A DNA stretch of 64,000 nucleotides, taken from positions 682,001 through 746,000 of the forward strand of contig CAVVXU010000005.1 of NCBI GenBank assembly GCA_963752325.1, written 5' to 3'. This DNA comes from CAVTJL01 sp963752325 (lineage in GTDB: Bacteria > Pseudomonadota > Alphaproteobacteria > Geminicoccales > Geminicoccaceae). This document shows positions 39,234 through 48,790 of this stretch, piece after piece (the first letter of the stretch is position 1; each line of letters opens with the position of its first letter). The notes under the pieces are model-generated. The model was not told the DNA's origin, made no database searches, and saw nothing but the letters and a program-made list of their open reading frames with translations. The position numbers and the translations under genes are program-made.

Positions 39234-41021
39234 CTACCCTCGGAGCGGCCAGACGATCAGCAGCATCGGCAGGGCGACGAGCGCCACGACGACGGCCAAA
39301 GGCAGGCCCAGGCGCCAGTAGTCGCCGAAGCGGTAGCCGCCCGGCGCCATGACGAGCGTGTTGCTCTGGTGGGCGACGGGCGAGAGGAAGGCCGCCGAGC
39401 CGCCGATGGCGACCGCCATGAGGAAAGCCTCGGGGTGGAGATGGAGCTCGGCCGCGAGGCCCAGTGCTATGGGCGCCATCACGACGACGGTGGCCGCGTG
39501 GTTGAGCACGTTGGTGAGCAGCATGGTGAGGACGAGAAGAAGGCCGAGAAGCGCCCAGGCCGGCAGGGCCGTGTGGAGCAGCCCGAGCCAGCCGCCGATG
39601 AGGCCCGCCATGCCGGTCGTCTCGAGGGCGCCGCCGACGGGGATCAGGCCGGCCAGGAGAACGATCACCGGCCAGTCGACGGACTCGTGGATGTCGCGGA
39701 CCGGGAGAAGACCGGTGAGGACCATCACCACCAAGGCGACGCCGAACGCGATGGTGATGGGCAGCAGGCCGAAGCCGGCGAGAAGCACGGCGCCGGCAAA
39801 GACAGCGAGCGTCGGCAGGGCTTTTCCACGTCGGCCGAGCTGCACGCGCCGCCCGGCCAGCGGCAGCAGGCCCATGAGCCGGCCAACCTCTGCCAGACGC
39901 TCGGCCTCACCGCGCAGCAGCAGGACGTCACCGCCCCTGAGCGCCAGAGAGCCGACGCGGCTGCGGATGCGAGCACCCTCGCGCGCGACGCCGAGCAGAG
40001 CCACCTCGTAGCGCCGCGCGAGGTCGAGGCTGGCGACGGTGCGCCCGTCCAGGGCGCCGCCGGGCTTCACGACGACCTCGATGACCTGGATCGCGTCCTC
40101 GGTGAGCGACGGCGGCGCCTCGGCGGCATGCTCCGGCAGCGCCAGCCCGAGCTCCTTCGTCAGCTTGTCGATCGCCGAGGGCGGGGATTCCACCAGCAGC
40201 AGGTCGCCCACGGCGAGCTCGAGCCATTGCGGCGGCACCACGAAGCGGCGCTCGCCCCGCACCACGCCCAGGACCGTGCCGTCTGCGGCCGAAAGCTCAC
40301 CCATGACGGCACCGAGCCGCCGCCCCGCCAGCGGGCTGTCCTTCCTCACCTCGAGCTCGATCAGATAGTCCGCGATCTTGAAGAAGTCCTCGGCCGAGAC
40401 GGCGCGTCGACGGTCCGTGGGGAGGAGGCGCCAGCCGATCAGCGTGATGAAGGCAAGGCCGGCCACGGCGACCGGCACGCCCACATAGGCGAAGTCAAGG
40501 AGGCGAAAGGGATGGCCGCCGACCCGGCCCTCGAAGCCTGCGACGATGAGGTTGGGCGGCGTGCCGATGAGGGTGGTCATGCCGCCCAGCAGGCTCGCGA
40601 AGGCCAGCGGCATCAACAGCAGCGAGGGCGAGCGGTCGCTCTTGGCGGCGGTCTGCATCGCCACCGGCATCATCAGCGCCAGCGCGCCGACGTCGTTCAT
40701 GAAGCCCGACAGGATGGAGCAGGTGCCGCCGAGCGTGGCGATGTGCGTGCGGCGGCTGCCGACGAAACGCATCACCGGCGCCGCCAGCAGATCGACGGCG
40801 CCCGATTCGGCCAGGGCCCTGCTCAGCACGAGGACGAGGGCCACGGTGATCGTGGCGGGATGGGCGAAGCCCGAGAAGGCGTGGTCCTGCGGCACGAGCC
40901 CGAGGAGCACCGCGATCATGAGGCCGGTGAAGGCCACCACGTCGTGGCGCCAGCGGCCCCAGATGAAGGCGGCGACCAGGGCCGCCAGGAGGACGCTGAT
41001 CTCGATCTGTGGCGTCGTCAT
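39234..41021 (-). CDS. SLC13-family permease with two TrkA-C domains
   Basis: About 595 residues. Two membrane halves flank a central soluble part with two RCK/TrkA-C domains: IELEVRKDSPLAGRRLGAVM and VEVVVKPGGALDGRTVASLD each begin one. GGMTTLIGTPPNLIVAGF and NHAATVVVMAPIALGLA are the paired re-entrant anion/Na motifs of the divalent anion:Na symporters. Close families carry sulfate, phosphate or dicarboxylates. An upstream in-frame ATG (41042) is an alternative start. Complete, no indels. Confidence 0.87.
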   Translation of the reverse strand: MTTPQIEISVLLAALVAAFIWGRWRHDVVAFTGLMIAVLLGLVPQDHAFSGFAHPATITVALVLVLSRALAESGAVDLLAAPVMRFVGSRRTHIATLGGTCSILSGFMNDVGALALMMPVAMQTAAKSDRSPSLLLMPLAFASLLGGMTTLIGTPPNLIVAGFEGRVGGHPFRLLDFAYVGVPVAVAGLAFITLIGWRLLPTDRRRAVSAEDFFKIADYLIELEVRKDSPLAGRRLGAVMGELSAADGTVLGVVRGERRFVVPPQWLELAVGDLLLVESPPSAIDKLTKELGLALPEHAAEAPPSLTEDAIQVIEVVVKPGGALDGRTVASLDLARRYEVALLGVAREGARIRSRVGSLALRGGDVLLLRGEAERLAEVGRLMGLLPLAGRRVQLGRRGKALPTLAVFAGAVLLAGFGLLPITIAFGVALVVMVLTGLLPVRDIHESVDWPVIVLLAGLIPVGGALETTGMAGLIGGWLGLLHTALPAWALLGLLLVLTMLLTNVLNHAATVVVMAPIALGLAAELHLHPEAFLMAVAIGGSAAFLSPVAHQSNTLVMAPGGYRFGDYWRLGLPLAVVVALVALPMLLIVWPLRG

Positions 41022-41170
41022 CCCGGCTGCGCCCCCATCCATTCGGCCTCAGGAACGGCCGATCCGCTTCCTGGTTGCGTGGTTCGGCCTGCCGACGGGG
41101 AGGATGTGACGGATGATTCCTGCGGGGCCAACGCTCCGGCCCCAGATCCGGAGAACGGCCAGCCGGGCGC

Positions 41171-42513
41171 TCAGACGTTCAAAAGCAGGTGCTCGCGCTC
41201 CCAGGAGCTGATGACCCGCTGATAGGCGTCGTGCTCGGTCTCCTTCACGGCGAGCAGCACCTCCACGAACTTCTCGCCCAGCACCTCCTTGAGCTTGCTG
41301 CTGAGCTGGAGCTTGCGCAGCCCCTCGGGCATCTGCTGGGGCAGGGTCTGGGCCATGCGGTAGGCGCTGCCCTTGATCGGCTCGGTGGGCTCGAGGCCGT
41401 CGACCATGCCCAGATAGCCGCAGGCGAGCGAGGCGGCGATCGCCAGATAGGGGTTGGCGTCGGCGCCGGCGATCCGGTTCTCGATGCGCCGCGATTCGGG
41501 TCCCGACATCGGCACGCGGAGGCCCACCGTGCGGTTCTCGATGCCCCAGTGGACATTGATGGGCGCCGTCGAGTAGCGCCTGAGCCGGCGGTAGGAGTTG
41601 ACGTTGGGAGCGAGCAGCGGCATCGCGGCGGGCAGGTATTTCTGCAGGCCGCCCAGGAAGTTGAGAAAGAGCCTTGTGTTGCGTCCATCCAGCTCGGCGA
41701 AGAGGTTGCGGCCCGTCTCGACGTCGTAGATCGACTGGTGCACGTGCATCGAGCTGCCGGGCTCGCCCTCCATGGGCTTGGCCATGAAGGTGGCATAGAT
41801 GCCGTGCTTGAGCGCGGCCTGGCGCAGCGTGCGCTTGAAGAGGAAGGCCTGGTCGGCAAGGTCGAGCGGGTCGCCGTGGTTGAAGTTGATCTCCATCTGG
41901 GCGGCGCCCGCCTCGTGCGACAGCGTGTCGACATCGATGGCCTGCTTCTCGCACCAGTCGTAGACGTCCTCGAAGACCGGATCGAACTCGTTGACGGCGT
42001 CGATGCCGTAGCTCTGGCGCGCCGTCTCCTGCCGGTGCGAGCGGCCGACCGGCGGCACCAGCGGGTAGTCCGGGTCCTCGTTGATCTTGGTGAGGAAGAA
42101 CTCGAGCTCGGGCGAGACGACGGGGCGCCAGCCGCGCTCGGCATAGAGGGCCAGAACGCGCCGCAGCACGTGCCGGCTCGAGATCTCGACCGGGCGGGCC
42201 GTCGTGATAGAAGCAGTCGGCGATGACCTGGGCGCGTGGGCTCGACATACCAGGGCACGAGCCTGATCGAGCTGAAGTCGGGGTGCAGGCGGACGTCGCG
42301 ATCGATCGGGTCGATCACGTCCTCCTCGGGATAGTCCCCGGTCACCGTCTGGATGAAGATACTCTCCGGCAGGCGGAGCACATCCTCGTGGATCGAGCGG
42401 AGGAACTTGTCGCCGGGGAGAATCTTGCCACGCGCCACGCCATTGATGTCGGCGACGATGCATTCGACCTCGGTGACCCGGTTCTCCCTAAGCCACTCTT
42501 GAAACGCTTCCAT
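41171..42513 (-). CDS. puuA: Gamma-glutamylputrescine synthetase-like glutamine synthetase, two frameshifts
   Basis: A type I-like glutamine synthetase fold of about 448 residues. The N-terminus MEAFQEWLRENRVTEVECIV and ADINGVARGKILP is typical of PuuA/GlnT. The metal and glutamate sites are in ELEFFLTKINED, GAAQMEINFNHGD and HVHQSIYD, and RIENRIAGADANPYLAIAAS is the Arg flap. The frame is interrupted near 42233 and 42200, leaving AQVIADCFYHDG in a third frame. The puuD gene lies directly upstream with a 26-base overlap, which supports putrescine breakdown: PuuA adds glutamate, PuuD removes it from gamma-glutamyl-GABA. Confidence 0.85.
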
Positions 42514-43283
42514 ACCGCTGCCTCGCTGCCGCCCGCGCCCGGGCCGCGTCGGCGAACGCGGCGAAGAGGCGGCGCGACCAGGGGTTCTCGGCGACCCGCC
42601 ATTCGGGGTGCCATTGGACGCCGATCACGAAGCCCGGCGCGTCCCTGACCGTGACCGCCTCGATCGTGCCATCCTCGGCCCGGGCCTCGACGACGAGCCG
42701 GGGACCCGGCTGGTCGATGCCCTGCGCGTGCAGGGAGTTGACCTCGATGGCGGTCTCGCCCGCCCAAGATCTGCTGCAGCTTGCCGCCGGGGCTGACGCC
42801 GATCGGGTGCGTCGGGTCATAGCGCTCCTGCGGGGGCCTGGACTTGTCGGAGCGATGGTCGCGGCGCCCCGGCACCTCGTGGACGTGCTGGTGCAGGGTC
42901 CCGCCCAGCGCCACGTTGAGCTCCTGGATGCCCCGGCAGATGGCGAAGAGCGGCACGCCCAGATCGACCGCGCGCCGGATCAGCGGCAGGGTCGTCCCGT
43001 CGCGCGCCGGATCGGCCAGGTTGCCCTCGCGCGCCGGTGGGCCGCCATAGTGGGCAGGATCGACGTTGGACGGGCTGCCGGTCAGCATCACGCCGTCAAG
43101 ACGGTCCAGAAGCTCGTCGATGCGCTGGCGGGCGGCGATGGCCGGAATGATGACCGGAATGCCGTCGGTGCCCTGGATCACGGCATCGACATATTTCTCG
43201 CCGACGCTGTGAAAGACGAAATCGTCCCGCTCCTTGAGGCAGGCGGTGACGCCGATCAGGGGTCGGATGGTGGCAGCTGTCAT
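42488..43283 (-). CDS. puuD: Gamma-glutamyl-GABA hydrolase (class I amidotransferase-like), one frameshift
   Basis: Peptidase C26 family. The nucleophile is in GVPLFAICRGIQELNVALGG and the His/Glu pair in GVQWHPEWR. The start MTAATIRPLIGVTACLKERD and the HQHVHEVPGR stretch are typical of PuuD. The frame changes near 42765 in the run GGGCGGGCGAG; removing one G joins LQQILGG to ETAIEVNSLHAQGIDQP. The repaired length is about 264. It precedes puuA. A palindrome lies just upstream of the start codon. Confidence 0.9.
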
Positions 43284-43300
43284 GGGCAACTCTGTCCTGC

Positions 43301-43315
43301 TCGACCTATAGTCGA
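43301..43315. promoter_or_regulatory. Palindrome upstream of puuD-puuA
   Basis: TCGAC-CTATA-GTCGA is a perfect inverted repeat with a five-base centre, 17 bases upstream of the puuD ATG; the same bases also form a tandem repeat of TCGACCT with an 11-base period. This is a good place for a repressor of the putrescine operon. It does not resemble the E. coli PuuR site that I remember. Confidence 0.35.
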
Positions 43316-43422
43316 CCTGCCGCGATGCAACAAGGCGGGCAAGCGCCATGATGGCGCAGCGCATGGCATGCGAAGGGGGCCTCGCGGCCCCCTTCCTCGA
43401 TCCCCTTGCTGGCAATGGCCGG

Positions 43423-43890
43423 TCAGGCGGCCTTGTCGCCCACGCTCTCGATGGTCTTGGCGCCCTCGCCGGTGCCGATCCCGATCTTGCGGGGCTTGGC
43501 GGCCTCCGGCACGACCCGCTCGAGCTGGATGCTCAAGAGGCCCTTGTCCAGGCTCGCATCGACGACGCGGACATGGTCGGCCAGCTGGAAGTGATGCTCG
43601 AAGGCGCGCTGGGCGATGCCGCGATGGAGGTACTCGACCTCGCGCTCGGGCTCCTTGAGCTGCCCCTTCACGTGCAGCACGTTGTCCTGTGCCACGATCT
43701 CTAGGTCGCCCTCACCGAAGCCGGCGACCGCCATCGTGATGCGGTACTGCTCCTGGCCGGTCTTGACGATGTTGTAGGGCGGATAGCTCACGTCGCGGGA
43801 CGCCTCGCGAAAGGCCGCATCGAAGAGCTTGTCGAGACGATCGAAGCCCACCGACGAGCGAAAGAGGGGAGAGAGGTCGAAATTACGCAT
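43423..43890 (-). CDS. Small heat shock protein Hsp20/IbpA
   Basis: A 155-residue alpha-crystallin-domain chaperone. The start MRNFDLSPLFRSSVGFDRL and YPPYNIVKTGQEQYRITMAV are typical of the proteobacterial IbpA class A group. The domain closes with DKGLLSIQLERVVPEAAKPR, holding a variant of the G-x-L signature (GLLSIQL). ATG 43890 has GGAGGA six bases upstream; ATG 43893 is possible. The leader has a RoseRNA-like thermometer element. Intact. Confidence 0.92.
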   Translation of the reverse strand: MRNFDLSPLFRSSVGFDRLDKLFDAAFREASRDVSYPPYNIVKTGQEQYRITMAVAGFGEGDLEIVAQDNVLHVKGQLKEPEREVEYLHRGIAQRAFEHHFQLADHVRVVDASLDKGLLSIQLERVVPEAAKPRKIGIGTGEGAKTIESVGDKAA

Positions 43891-43893
43891 CAT

Positions 43894-43920
43894 GGTCCTC
43901 CGATGAGCGACTGCCAGGAC
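43894..43920 (-). promoter_or_regulatory. Candidate ROSE-type RNA thermometer in the hsp20 leader
   Basis: Reading on the minus strand, GTCCT (43916-43920) can pair with AGGAC (43895-43899), which covers most of the GGAGGA ribosome site. Between them lies TCGCT (43906-43910), matching the UYGCU signature that pairs with AGGA in ROSE elements through a G-G contact. ROSE elements are established regulators of alphaproteobacterial hsp20 genes. The upstream hairpins of a full ROSE were not traced by eye. Confidence 0.5.
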
Positions 43921-44040
43921 GGGCCCCTCACGATGCCGAGGCTCGTCCGCCTGCGTGATTGCCGGGCCCTTCAAGGCACCCGACCTATGTTGAGGTAAGC
44001 ACGCCCCGATGACGTTCAAGTGCCGGCGGAACGGCCGCTC

Positions 44041-45371
44041 TCAGCCCGGAAGAGGGGCCACCAGACGGTCGGCGCGGACAGCGCGCAGGTAGAAAACAGC
44101 AAGGATCAACCCGCGCGCCGCGAGAAAGACCAGAAAGGCCTGCCAGAGCCCATGGTTGCCCAGCGCCGCGGTCATCGGGAAGACGAGCGCGCAGAAGAGA
44201 AGGAGGGCCAGAAACATGCCGTTGCGGAGCTCGGCCGTCCGCGTGGCGCCGAAGAAGATGCCGTCGAAGACGAAGGCCCAGACCGAGACCGCCGGCAAGC
44301 AGCCACGGCGTAGGGCAGATAGACGGCCGCTACGCCGCGCACCGAGTTCGAGATTGGTGATCGCGCGCACGAGCCAGGGTCCGACGGCCCAGAAGCCGAG
44401 CGTGATGACGACGGCCAAAAGGGCGGCATTGACGAAGCTCGCCCGCACCACGGCCTTGAAGCCCGCCACATCGCGGGCGCCGACCGTGCGGCCGACGAGC
44501 GCCTCGGCGGCATGGGCGAAGCCGTCCAGGCCGTAAGCCGCCATGGTGAAGAAGGTCAGCAGGACGGCGTTGGCAGCGAGCACCAGCTCGCCCTGACGCG
44601 AGCCCAGTGCTGTGAAGAGCAGGAAGGCCGCCTCGAGGAAGAGGCTGCGCATGAAGATGTCGCGATTGACGACGAGGAGGCGGCGGAAGCGGTCGGCGCG
44701 CAGCAGCTCGGGCCAGGACGGCAGGGCGCCACCGAGCGCGCGCCAGCGCGGCAGCACGAGCAGCAGGCCCACACCGAGGCCCGAATATTCGGCTATCACG
44801 GTGGCGAGCGCCACGCCGTCGGCCGCCATGCCGAGCCCGAAGACCATCGCCAAGTCGAGCGCGGCGTTGATGACATTGGTGGCGATCAGCAAGATCAGCG
44901 GCCCGCGCGCGCTCTGCAGGCCGAGGAGCCAGCCCAGCACGACGAAGCTCGCGAGGGCGGCCGGCGCGCCGAAGAGGCGGATCTCGAGATAGAGCCGGAA
45001 TTCCGGGGCGATAGCCGGTGGCGGCGCGAACAGGCGTTCGGCCGCGCCAAGATCACGGGCCAGCCGAGGAGAAGGACGAGGATCCCGAGCCCCGCCGCGA
45101 CCATGAAGCCCCGCAGGAGCGCCGTCTGCGCATCGACCGTGTCACCCGCGCCGAAGGCCTGGGCGGTGAGCGCCGTCGTTCCCATGCGCAGGAAGCCAAA
45201 GGCGAAGTAGAGGACGCTCATCACGGTGGCGCCGAGTGCTACGGCACCCAGATGCGCGGGGTCCGGCAAATGGCCGACGACGCCCATATCGACCATGCCG
45301 AGCAGCGGCACGGACAGATTGGAGAGGATCAGCGGCCAAGCTAGCCGGAAGGACTGGCGGAATGCTTCCAT
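44041..45371 (-). CDS. MATE-family efflux transporter (DinF-like), three frameshifts
   Basis: Twelve-helix multidrug/organic cation antiporter of about 443 residues. The N-terminus MEAFRQSFRLAWPLILSNLS and VDMGVVGHLPDP is typical of MATE/DinF. The frame breaks near 45030, after LGWPVILA, and rejoins at LYLEIRLFGAPAALASFVVL. A second disturbed stretch at 44303-44328 needs two compensating indels so that AAVYLPYAVAA replaces an Arg-rich run. The C-terminus WAFVFDGIFFGATRTAELRN is normal. Substrate is unknown. Confidence 0.87.
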
Positions 45372-45495
45372 GCGCGGACGGAGCCGCGCATTGGGCCGGC
45401 CACGCCGCGGAGGGCGTTAGCCCTCGCGTGACCCGCTGGCAAGTCGCAAGAAGGCAGAGCCTCCAGCGCCGGCCATTCGCGCCTCGTCGAGGGGC

Positions 45496-45657
45496 TCAGA
45501 GGATCCAGGCGATCAGGCCGACGATTCCGAGCCAGAGGACGATCGAGGCGAGGCTCACGAGAGCCGCGGCCTGCGGCAGCGGCAGCCGCTCGCTGTCGTT
45601 CGCCGGCTCGTCCCAGGTCGCGGCCATGCCGTCGAGGTCGTGCGTCAGGCTGCGCAT
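45496..45657 (-). CDS. Small single-pass membrane protein, 53 residues
   Basis: Begins MRSLTHDLDGMAATWDEPAN and ends in one hydrophobic helix, ALVSLASIVLWLGIVGLIAW, followed by IL and a stop. ATG 45657 has GGGAGAG about five bases upstream; an in-frame ATG at 45675 would add six residues but has no ribosome site. The clean soluble head plus one terminal membrane segment looks like a real small protein, oriented with the N-terminus in the cytoplasm by the positive-inside rule being weak. No family is recognised. It lies between the MATE gene and queF. Confidence 0.6.
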   Translation of the reverse strand: MRSLTHDLDGMAATWDEPANDSERLPLPQAAALVSLASIVLWLGIVGLIAWIL

Positions 45658-45750
45658 CGCGCTCTCCCGAGCCATGGACGGCGTGGATCGCCGTCGTCCG
45701 GACCGAGCCTAGAGAGAGCTTCTTAACACCGGCGTGAAGGGCGCGACCGG

Positions 45751-46215
45751 TCAGCCGCGGGCGCTGTAGGGCTGCACCCCCTGATCGGGGATCCACACGC
45801 CGGCCGGCGGCTCTCCCGACTGATAGAAGACGTCGATCGGAATGCCGCCGCGCGGATACCAATAGCCGCCGATGCGGATCCAGGTGGGCGCCGCGGCGGC
45901 CTCGAGGCGCTTGGCGATGCTGACCGTGCAGGCCTCGTGGAAGTCGCCGTGGTTGCGGAAGGAGGCGAGCAGAAGCCTCAGCGACTTGCTCTCCACCAGC
46001 CGATCCTTCGGCACATAGTCGATCACGAGCTTGGCGTAGTCCGGCTGGCCGGTGACCGGGCAGAGGCTCGTGAACTCCGGGCAGGTGAAGCGCACGAGGT
46101 AGGGCGTTCCCGGGTGCGGGTTGGGCACGGTCTCGAGCACCGCCTCGTCCGGGCTCGCGGGCAACCGCGTCGGCCCGCCCAGCTGGGCCAGCCCGCCATA
46201 GATGGTCTCCTGCAT
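45751..46215 (-). CDS. queF: NADPH-dependent 7-cyano-7-deazaguanine reductase (preQ0 reductase)
   Basis: QueF reduces preQ0 to preQ1 in queuosine synthesis. The 154-residue protein is the short, unimodular type. The nucleophile is in TCPEFTSLCPVTGQPDYAKL, the QueF signature in VESKSLRLLLASFRNHGDFH, with the NADPH-binding E-S-K-S-L-R sequence. TWIRIGGYWYPRGGIPIDVF is typical of the C-terminus. ATG 46215 follows GGAG. No preQ1 riboswitch was seen in the 132-base gap upstream. Intact. Confidence 0.95.
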   Translation of the reverse strand: MQETIYGGLAQLGGPTRLPASPDEAVLETVPNPHPGTPYLVRFTCPEFTSLCPVTGQPDYAKLVIDYVPKDRLVESKSLRLLLASFRNHGDFHEACTVSIAKRLEAAAAPTWIRIGGYWYPRGGIPIDVFYQSGEPPAGVWIPDQGVQPYSARG

Positions 46216-46347
46216 CGAAATGCTCCGCCGGGAGGAAACATGCCGGCCGATCTAGGAAGCCATGCGGCCTCCGTCGAGGCCTCGTGCTTGTGAGCCCGCA
46301 GACGCTGTGGCTAGACCGGCCGGGCCGGCAGCGAGCATGGGGCACGA

Positions 46348-47283
46348 ATGGGCATCATCTTCGACATCATCGTGCCGGTCTTCGGCGTCGTCGCGTTCGG
46401 CTATGCCGCCACCTTCACCAAGATCTTCGACGACGCGGCCGCCCGCGGCCTTACCGTCTTCGTCTTCTGGTTCGCGCTGCCGGTGACGCTGTTCCGGACC
46501 ATGGCGACGACCAAGCTGCCCGATCTCTCGGCTGCGGGCTTCCTCGCCGCCTACTATCTGGCGACCGGGGTGCTGCTCGCCGTGGGCCTTCTCGTCATCG
46601 GCCGCGGCCCGCTCGAGCGGCGGACGATCCTCGGCTTCGGCGCCGCCTACAGCAACACGGTGCTCCTGGGCGTGCCGCTCATCGTGACGGCGCTGGGCCC
46701 GGCCTCGAGCGTGCCGCTTTTCCTGCTCATCGCCTTCCACAGCCCGATCTATTTCACCCTCGTCACGATCCTGATCGAGATCGGCCGGGGCGGCGGCGCC
46801 GGGCTGTCGCGGGTGCCCTTGAACCTCGTCAAGGGGCTCGGCTCGAACGTCATCCTGATGGCCGTGGTGGGCGGGCTCCTGTTCCACGAGCTGGGCCTGA
46901 CGATCCCTGTGCCCCTCGACCGGATCTGCGAGCTGCTCGGCCGCGCCGCGTTTCCAGGCGCCCTCTTCGCGATGGGCGCCTCGCTGCGGCGCTATCATAT
47001 CGCAGGCGCGCTGGGCCCCGCGCTCGGCATGGTCGGGATGAAGCTCCTGATCCACCCAGCCCTCGTGGCCGTGCTCGTGCTCTTCGTGTTCCACGTGCCG
47101 CCGCTCTGGGCCAAGACCGCCATCCTGGCCGCGTCGCTGCCGACCGGGATCAACGTCTATCTGTTCGCCACGCGCTATGGGGTGGCGGAGGCCGAGAGCG
47201 CCAGCGCCATCCTCCTCTCCAATCTCTTCTCGGTCGTGACCGTCGGCGTGGTCCTGGGCCTGGTCGGGCATATCGGACCCTGA
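46348..47283 (+). CDS. AEC (auxin efflux carrier)-family transporter
   Basis: A 311-residue membrane protein with ten hydrophobic segments in the two-fold inverted repeat of the AEC/BART superfamily. It begins MGIIFDIIVPVFGVVAFGYA; GFGAAYSNTVLLGVPLIVTA holds the first conserved N/P cross-over region and ILAASLPTGINVYLFATRYG the second. Bacterial relatives export malonate, malate or other organic acids; substrate here is unknown. It is divergent from queF and intact. Confidence 0.88.
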   Translation: MGIIFDIIVPVFGVVAFGYAATFTKIFDDAAARGLTVFVFWFALPVTLFRTMATTKLPDLSAAGFLAAYYLATGVLLAVGLLVIGRGPLERRTILGFGAAYSNTVLLGVPLIVTALGPASSVPLFLLIAFHSPIYFTLVTILIEIGRGGGAGLSRVPLNLVKGLGSNVILMAVVGGLLFHELGLTIPVPLDRICELLGRAAFPGALFAMGASLRRYHIAGALGPALGMVGMKLLIHPALVAVLVLFVFHVPPLWAKTAILAASLPTGINVYLFATRYGVAEAESASAILLSNLFSVVTVGVVLGLVGHIGP

Positions 47284-47349
47284 GCGGCCCCAATGGTCGT
47301 GTGCCCGGCGCGGTCTATCTCATGGCCATCCCCTTCGGAGCCACGCGCC

Positions 47350-47826
47350 ATGAGCCTCCAAGCTACAGCCGCCCCGACCTCGCCGACGAGCCGGCTGCTG
47401 CTCGGCTTCGTCGCCGGATTCCTGGCGGTGCCCGCCTTCCACCAGGTGATGGTGCTGGTCCTCCACGGCGTCGGCCTGATCCAGGGCTGGCCCTACCAGA
47501 TGCGCCCCGTTCCGCCCTTCGGCGTGCCTGCCGTCATCGACGCGTCGTTCTGGGGCGGCGTCTGGGGCATCGTCTTCGCCTATGTCGAGCGCTGGTTTCC
47601 CCGCGGTGCCGCCTATTGGCTCACGAGCTTCCTCTTCGGTGGCATCGCCCTCTCGCTCGTCGCTTGGCTCGTCGTCCTGCCTCTCAAGGGCATGCCGGTG
47701 GGCGGCGGCTTCCATCCGTCACGGATGGCGGTGGGGCTTTTGGTCAATGGCGCCTGGGGGCTCGGTGCCGGCGTCTTTTTCAGTTTCGGTCTCGCGCTCC
47801 TCGGCCGCGAGAGCCGCAGCTCATGA
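47350..47826 (+). CDS. Hypothetical four-TM membrane protein
   Basis: A 158-residue protein starting MSLQATAAPTSPTSRLLLGF. Four hydrophobic segments are visible, and a conserved-looking loop PYQMRPVPPFGVPAVIDASF with GGVWGIVFAYVERWFPRGA. Proteins with this pattern are common, uncharacterised membrane proteins in alphaproteobacteria, in my memory. An earlier in-frame start at 47293 is less likely because GGAG lies before 47350. It overlaps the convergent glycosylase gene by 47 bases. Confidence 0.7.
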   Translation: MSLQATAAPTSPTSRLLLGFVAGFLAVPAFHQVMVLVLHGVGLIQGWPYQMRPVPPFGVPAVIDASFWGGVWGIVFAYVERWFPRGAAYWLTSFLFGGIALSLVAWLVVLPLKGMPVGGGFHPSRMAVGLLVNGAWGLGAGVFFSFGLALLGRESRSS

Positions 47827-48737
47827 GCGCGGAGGCCGTCGCCCCGGCCCGCTCCAGCTCCTCGACCGTTCGCGGCCAGTCGGCCTTGAGCAGCCGCGAG
47901 AGGCTGCGGTCGGCCAGGACCCGACCCTCCGTCTGGCAGCGCGGGCAGTAGTTCGTCTCGTTGTCGGCGTAGCGGATGCGCTGGACCGGCGTGCCGCAGA
48001 GCGGGCACGGCTTGCCGTAGCGGCCGTGGACGGCCATGCCGGGATGGAAGGCCGTGACCTTCGCGGGCCACGCATCGCCCGCCTCGCCGATCAGGCGCTC
48101 GGTCCAGTCGCGCAGGGTCGCCTGCACCGCCGCGAACAGCCGGCCCATCTCGCTATCGTCGAGCTTCTGGGTCATGGCGATGGGCGACAGGCGGGCCGCA
48201 TGCAGGATCTCGTCGGAATAGGCGTTGCCGATGCCGGCCAGGAGCCGCGGGTCGGTGAGCGCCCGCTTCAGCGTGTGGTTGGCGGCGCGCAGCCGTTCCG
48301 AGAAGCGTCGCCTCGTCGATCTCGAGCGGCTCGAGGCCGCCCGGATCGTGCGCGGCCAGGCCGGCCTCGCCCGCCACGACATGGAGCGAGGCGCGCTTCT
48401 TCGACCCCGCCTCGGTGAGCAGCAATGTCCCGGCATCGAGGTCGAACGCGGCCTGTCCCAGCCGGGGCGGGATCGGTGCCGCCGGCGCGCGCCACTGCAG
48501 GCGTCCGGCGATCATCAGATGCAGCACGAGCCACAGATCGCCCTCGAGCCCGATGGCGATGCGCTTGCCGATGCGCCGGAAGCGCTCGATGCGCCGGCCC
48601 GAGGCGGAGCGCGATCGGCGGCTCGACCGTGCGGAGCAGGAAGGGGCTGGCCCGGCGGATGCCGCGCAGCGCCTGCGCCACCGACGCGACGCCGCAGCGC
48701 GGCTCAGATAGAGCTCGATGTCCGGCAGCTCGGGCAT
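47780..48737 (-). CDS. mutM: Formamidopyrimidine-DNA glycosylase / endonuclease VIII-like, three frameshifts
   Basis: Base-excision enzyme for oxidised purines or pyrimidines. The N-terminal catalytic residues follow the initiator in MPELPDIELYLS; the helix-two-turn-helix is DPRLLAGIGNAYSDEILHAA; the zinc finger is CPLCGTPVQRIRYADNETNY plus CPRC. Three indels split it: near 48695 and 48605, between which PFLLRTVEPPIA is in another frame, and near 48300, joining EIDEATL to FSERLRAANHTLKRAL. The D in PELPD instead of PELPE and NETNYCPRC suggest a distinct Fpg/Nei subgroup, so substrate may differ from classical MutM. Confidence 0.82.
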
Positions 48738-48790
48738 TTTTCTCCCTGTCTACGGAGACCTTCGGCGGGACGGAGCAGCGAGCCCCAGCA

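Noticed and set aside
39369..41222. Plus-strand frame of 617 codons opposite the SLC13 permease
   Set aside because: It is rich in Arg, Glu, His and Asp without any domain, and is the antisense shadow of a well conserved permease.
46216..46347. preQ1 riboswitch before queF
   Set aside because: No preQ1-type pseudoknot sequence or A-rich tail could be recognised in the 132-base gap.
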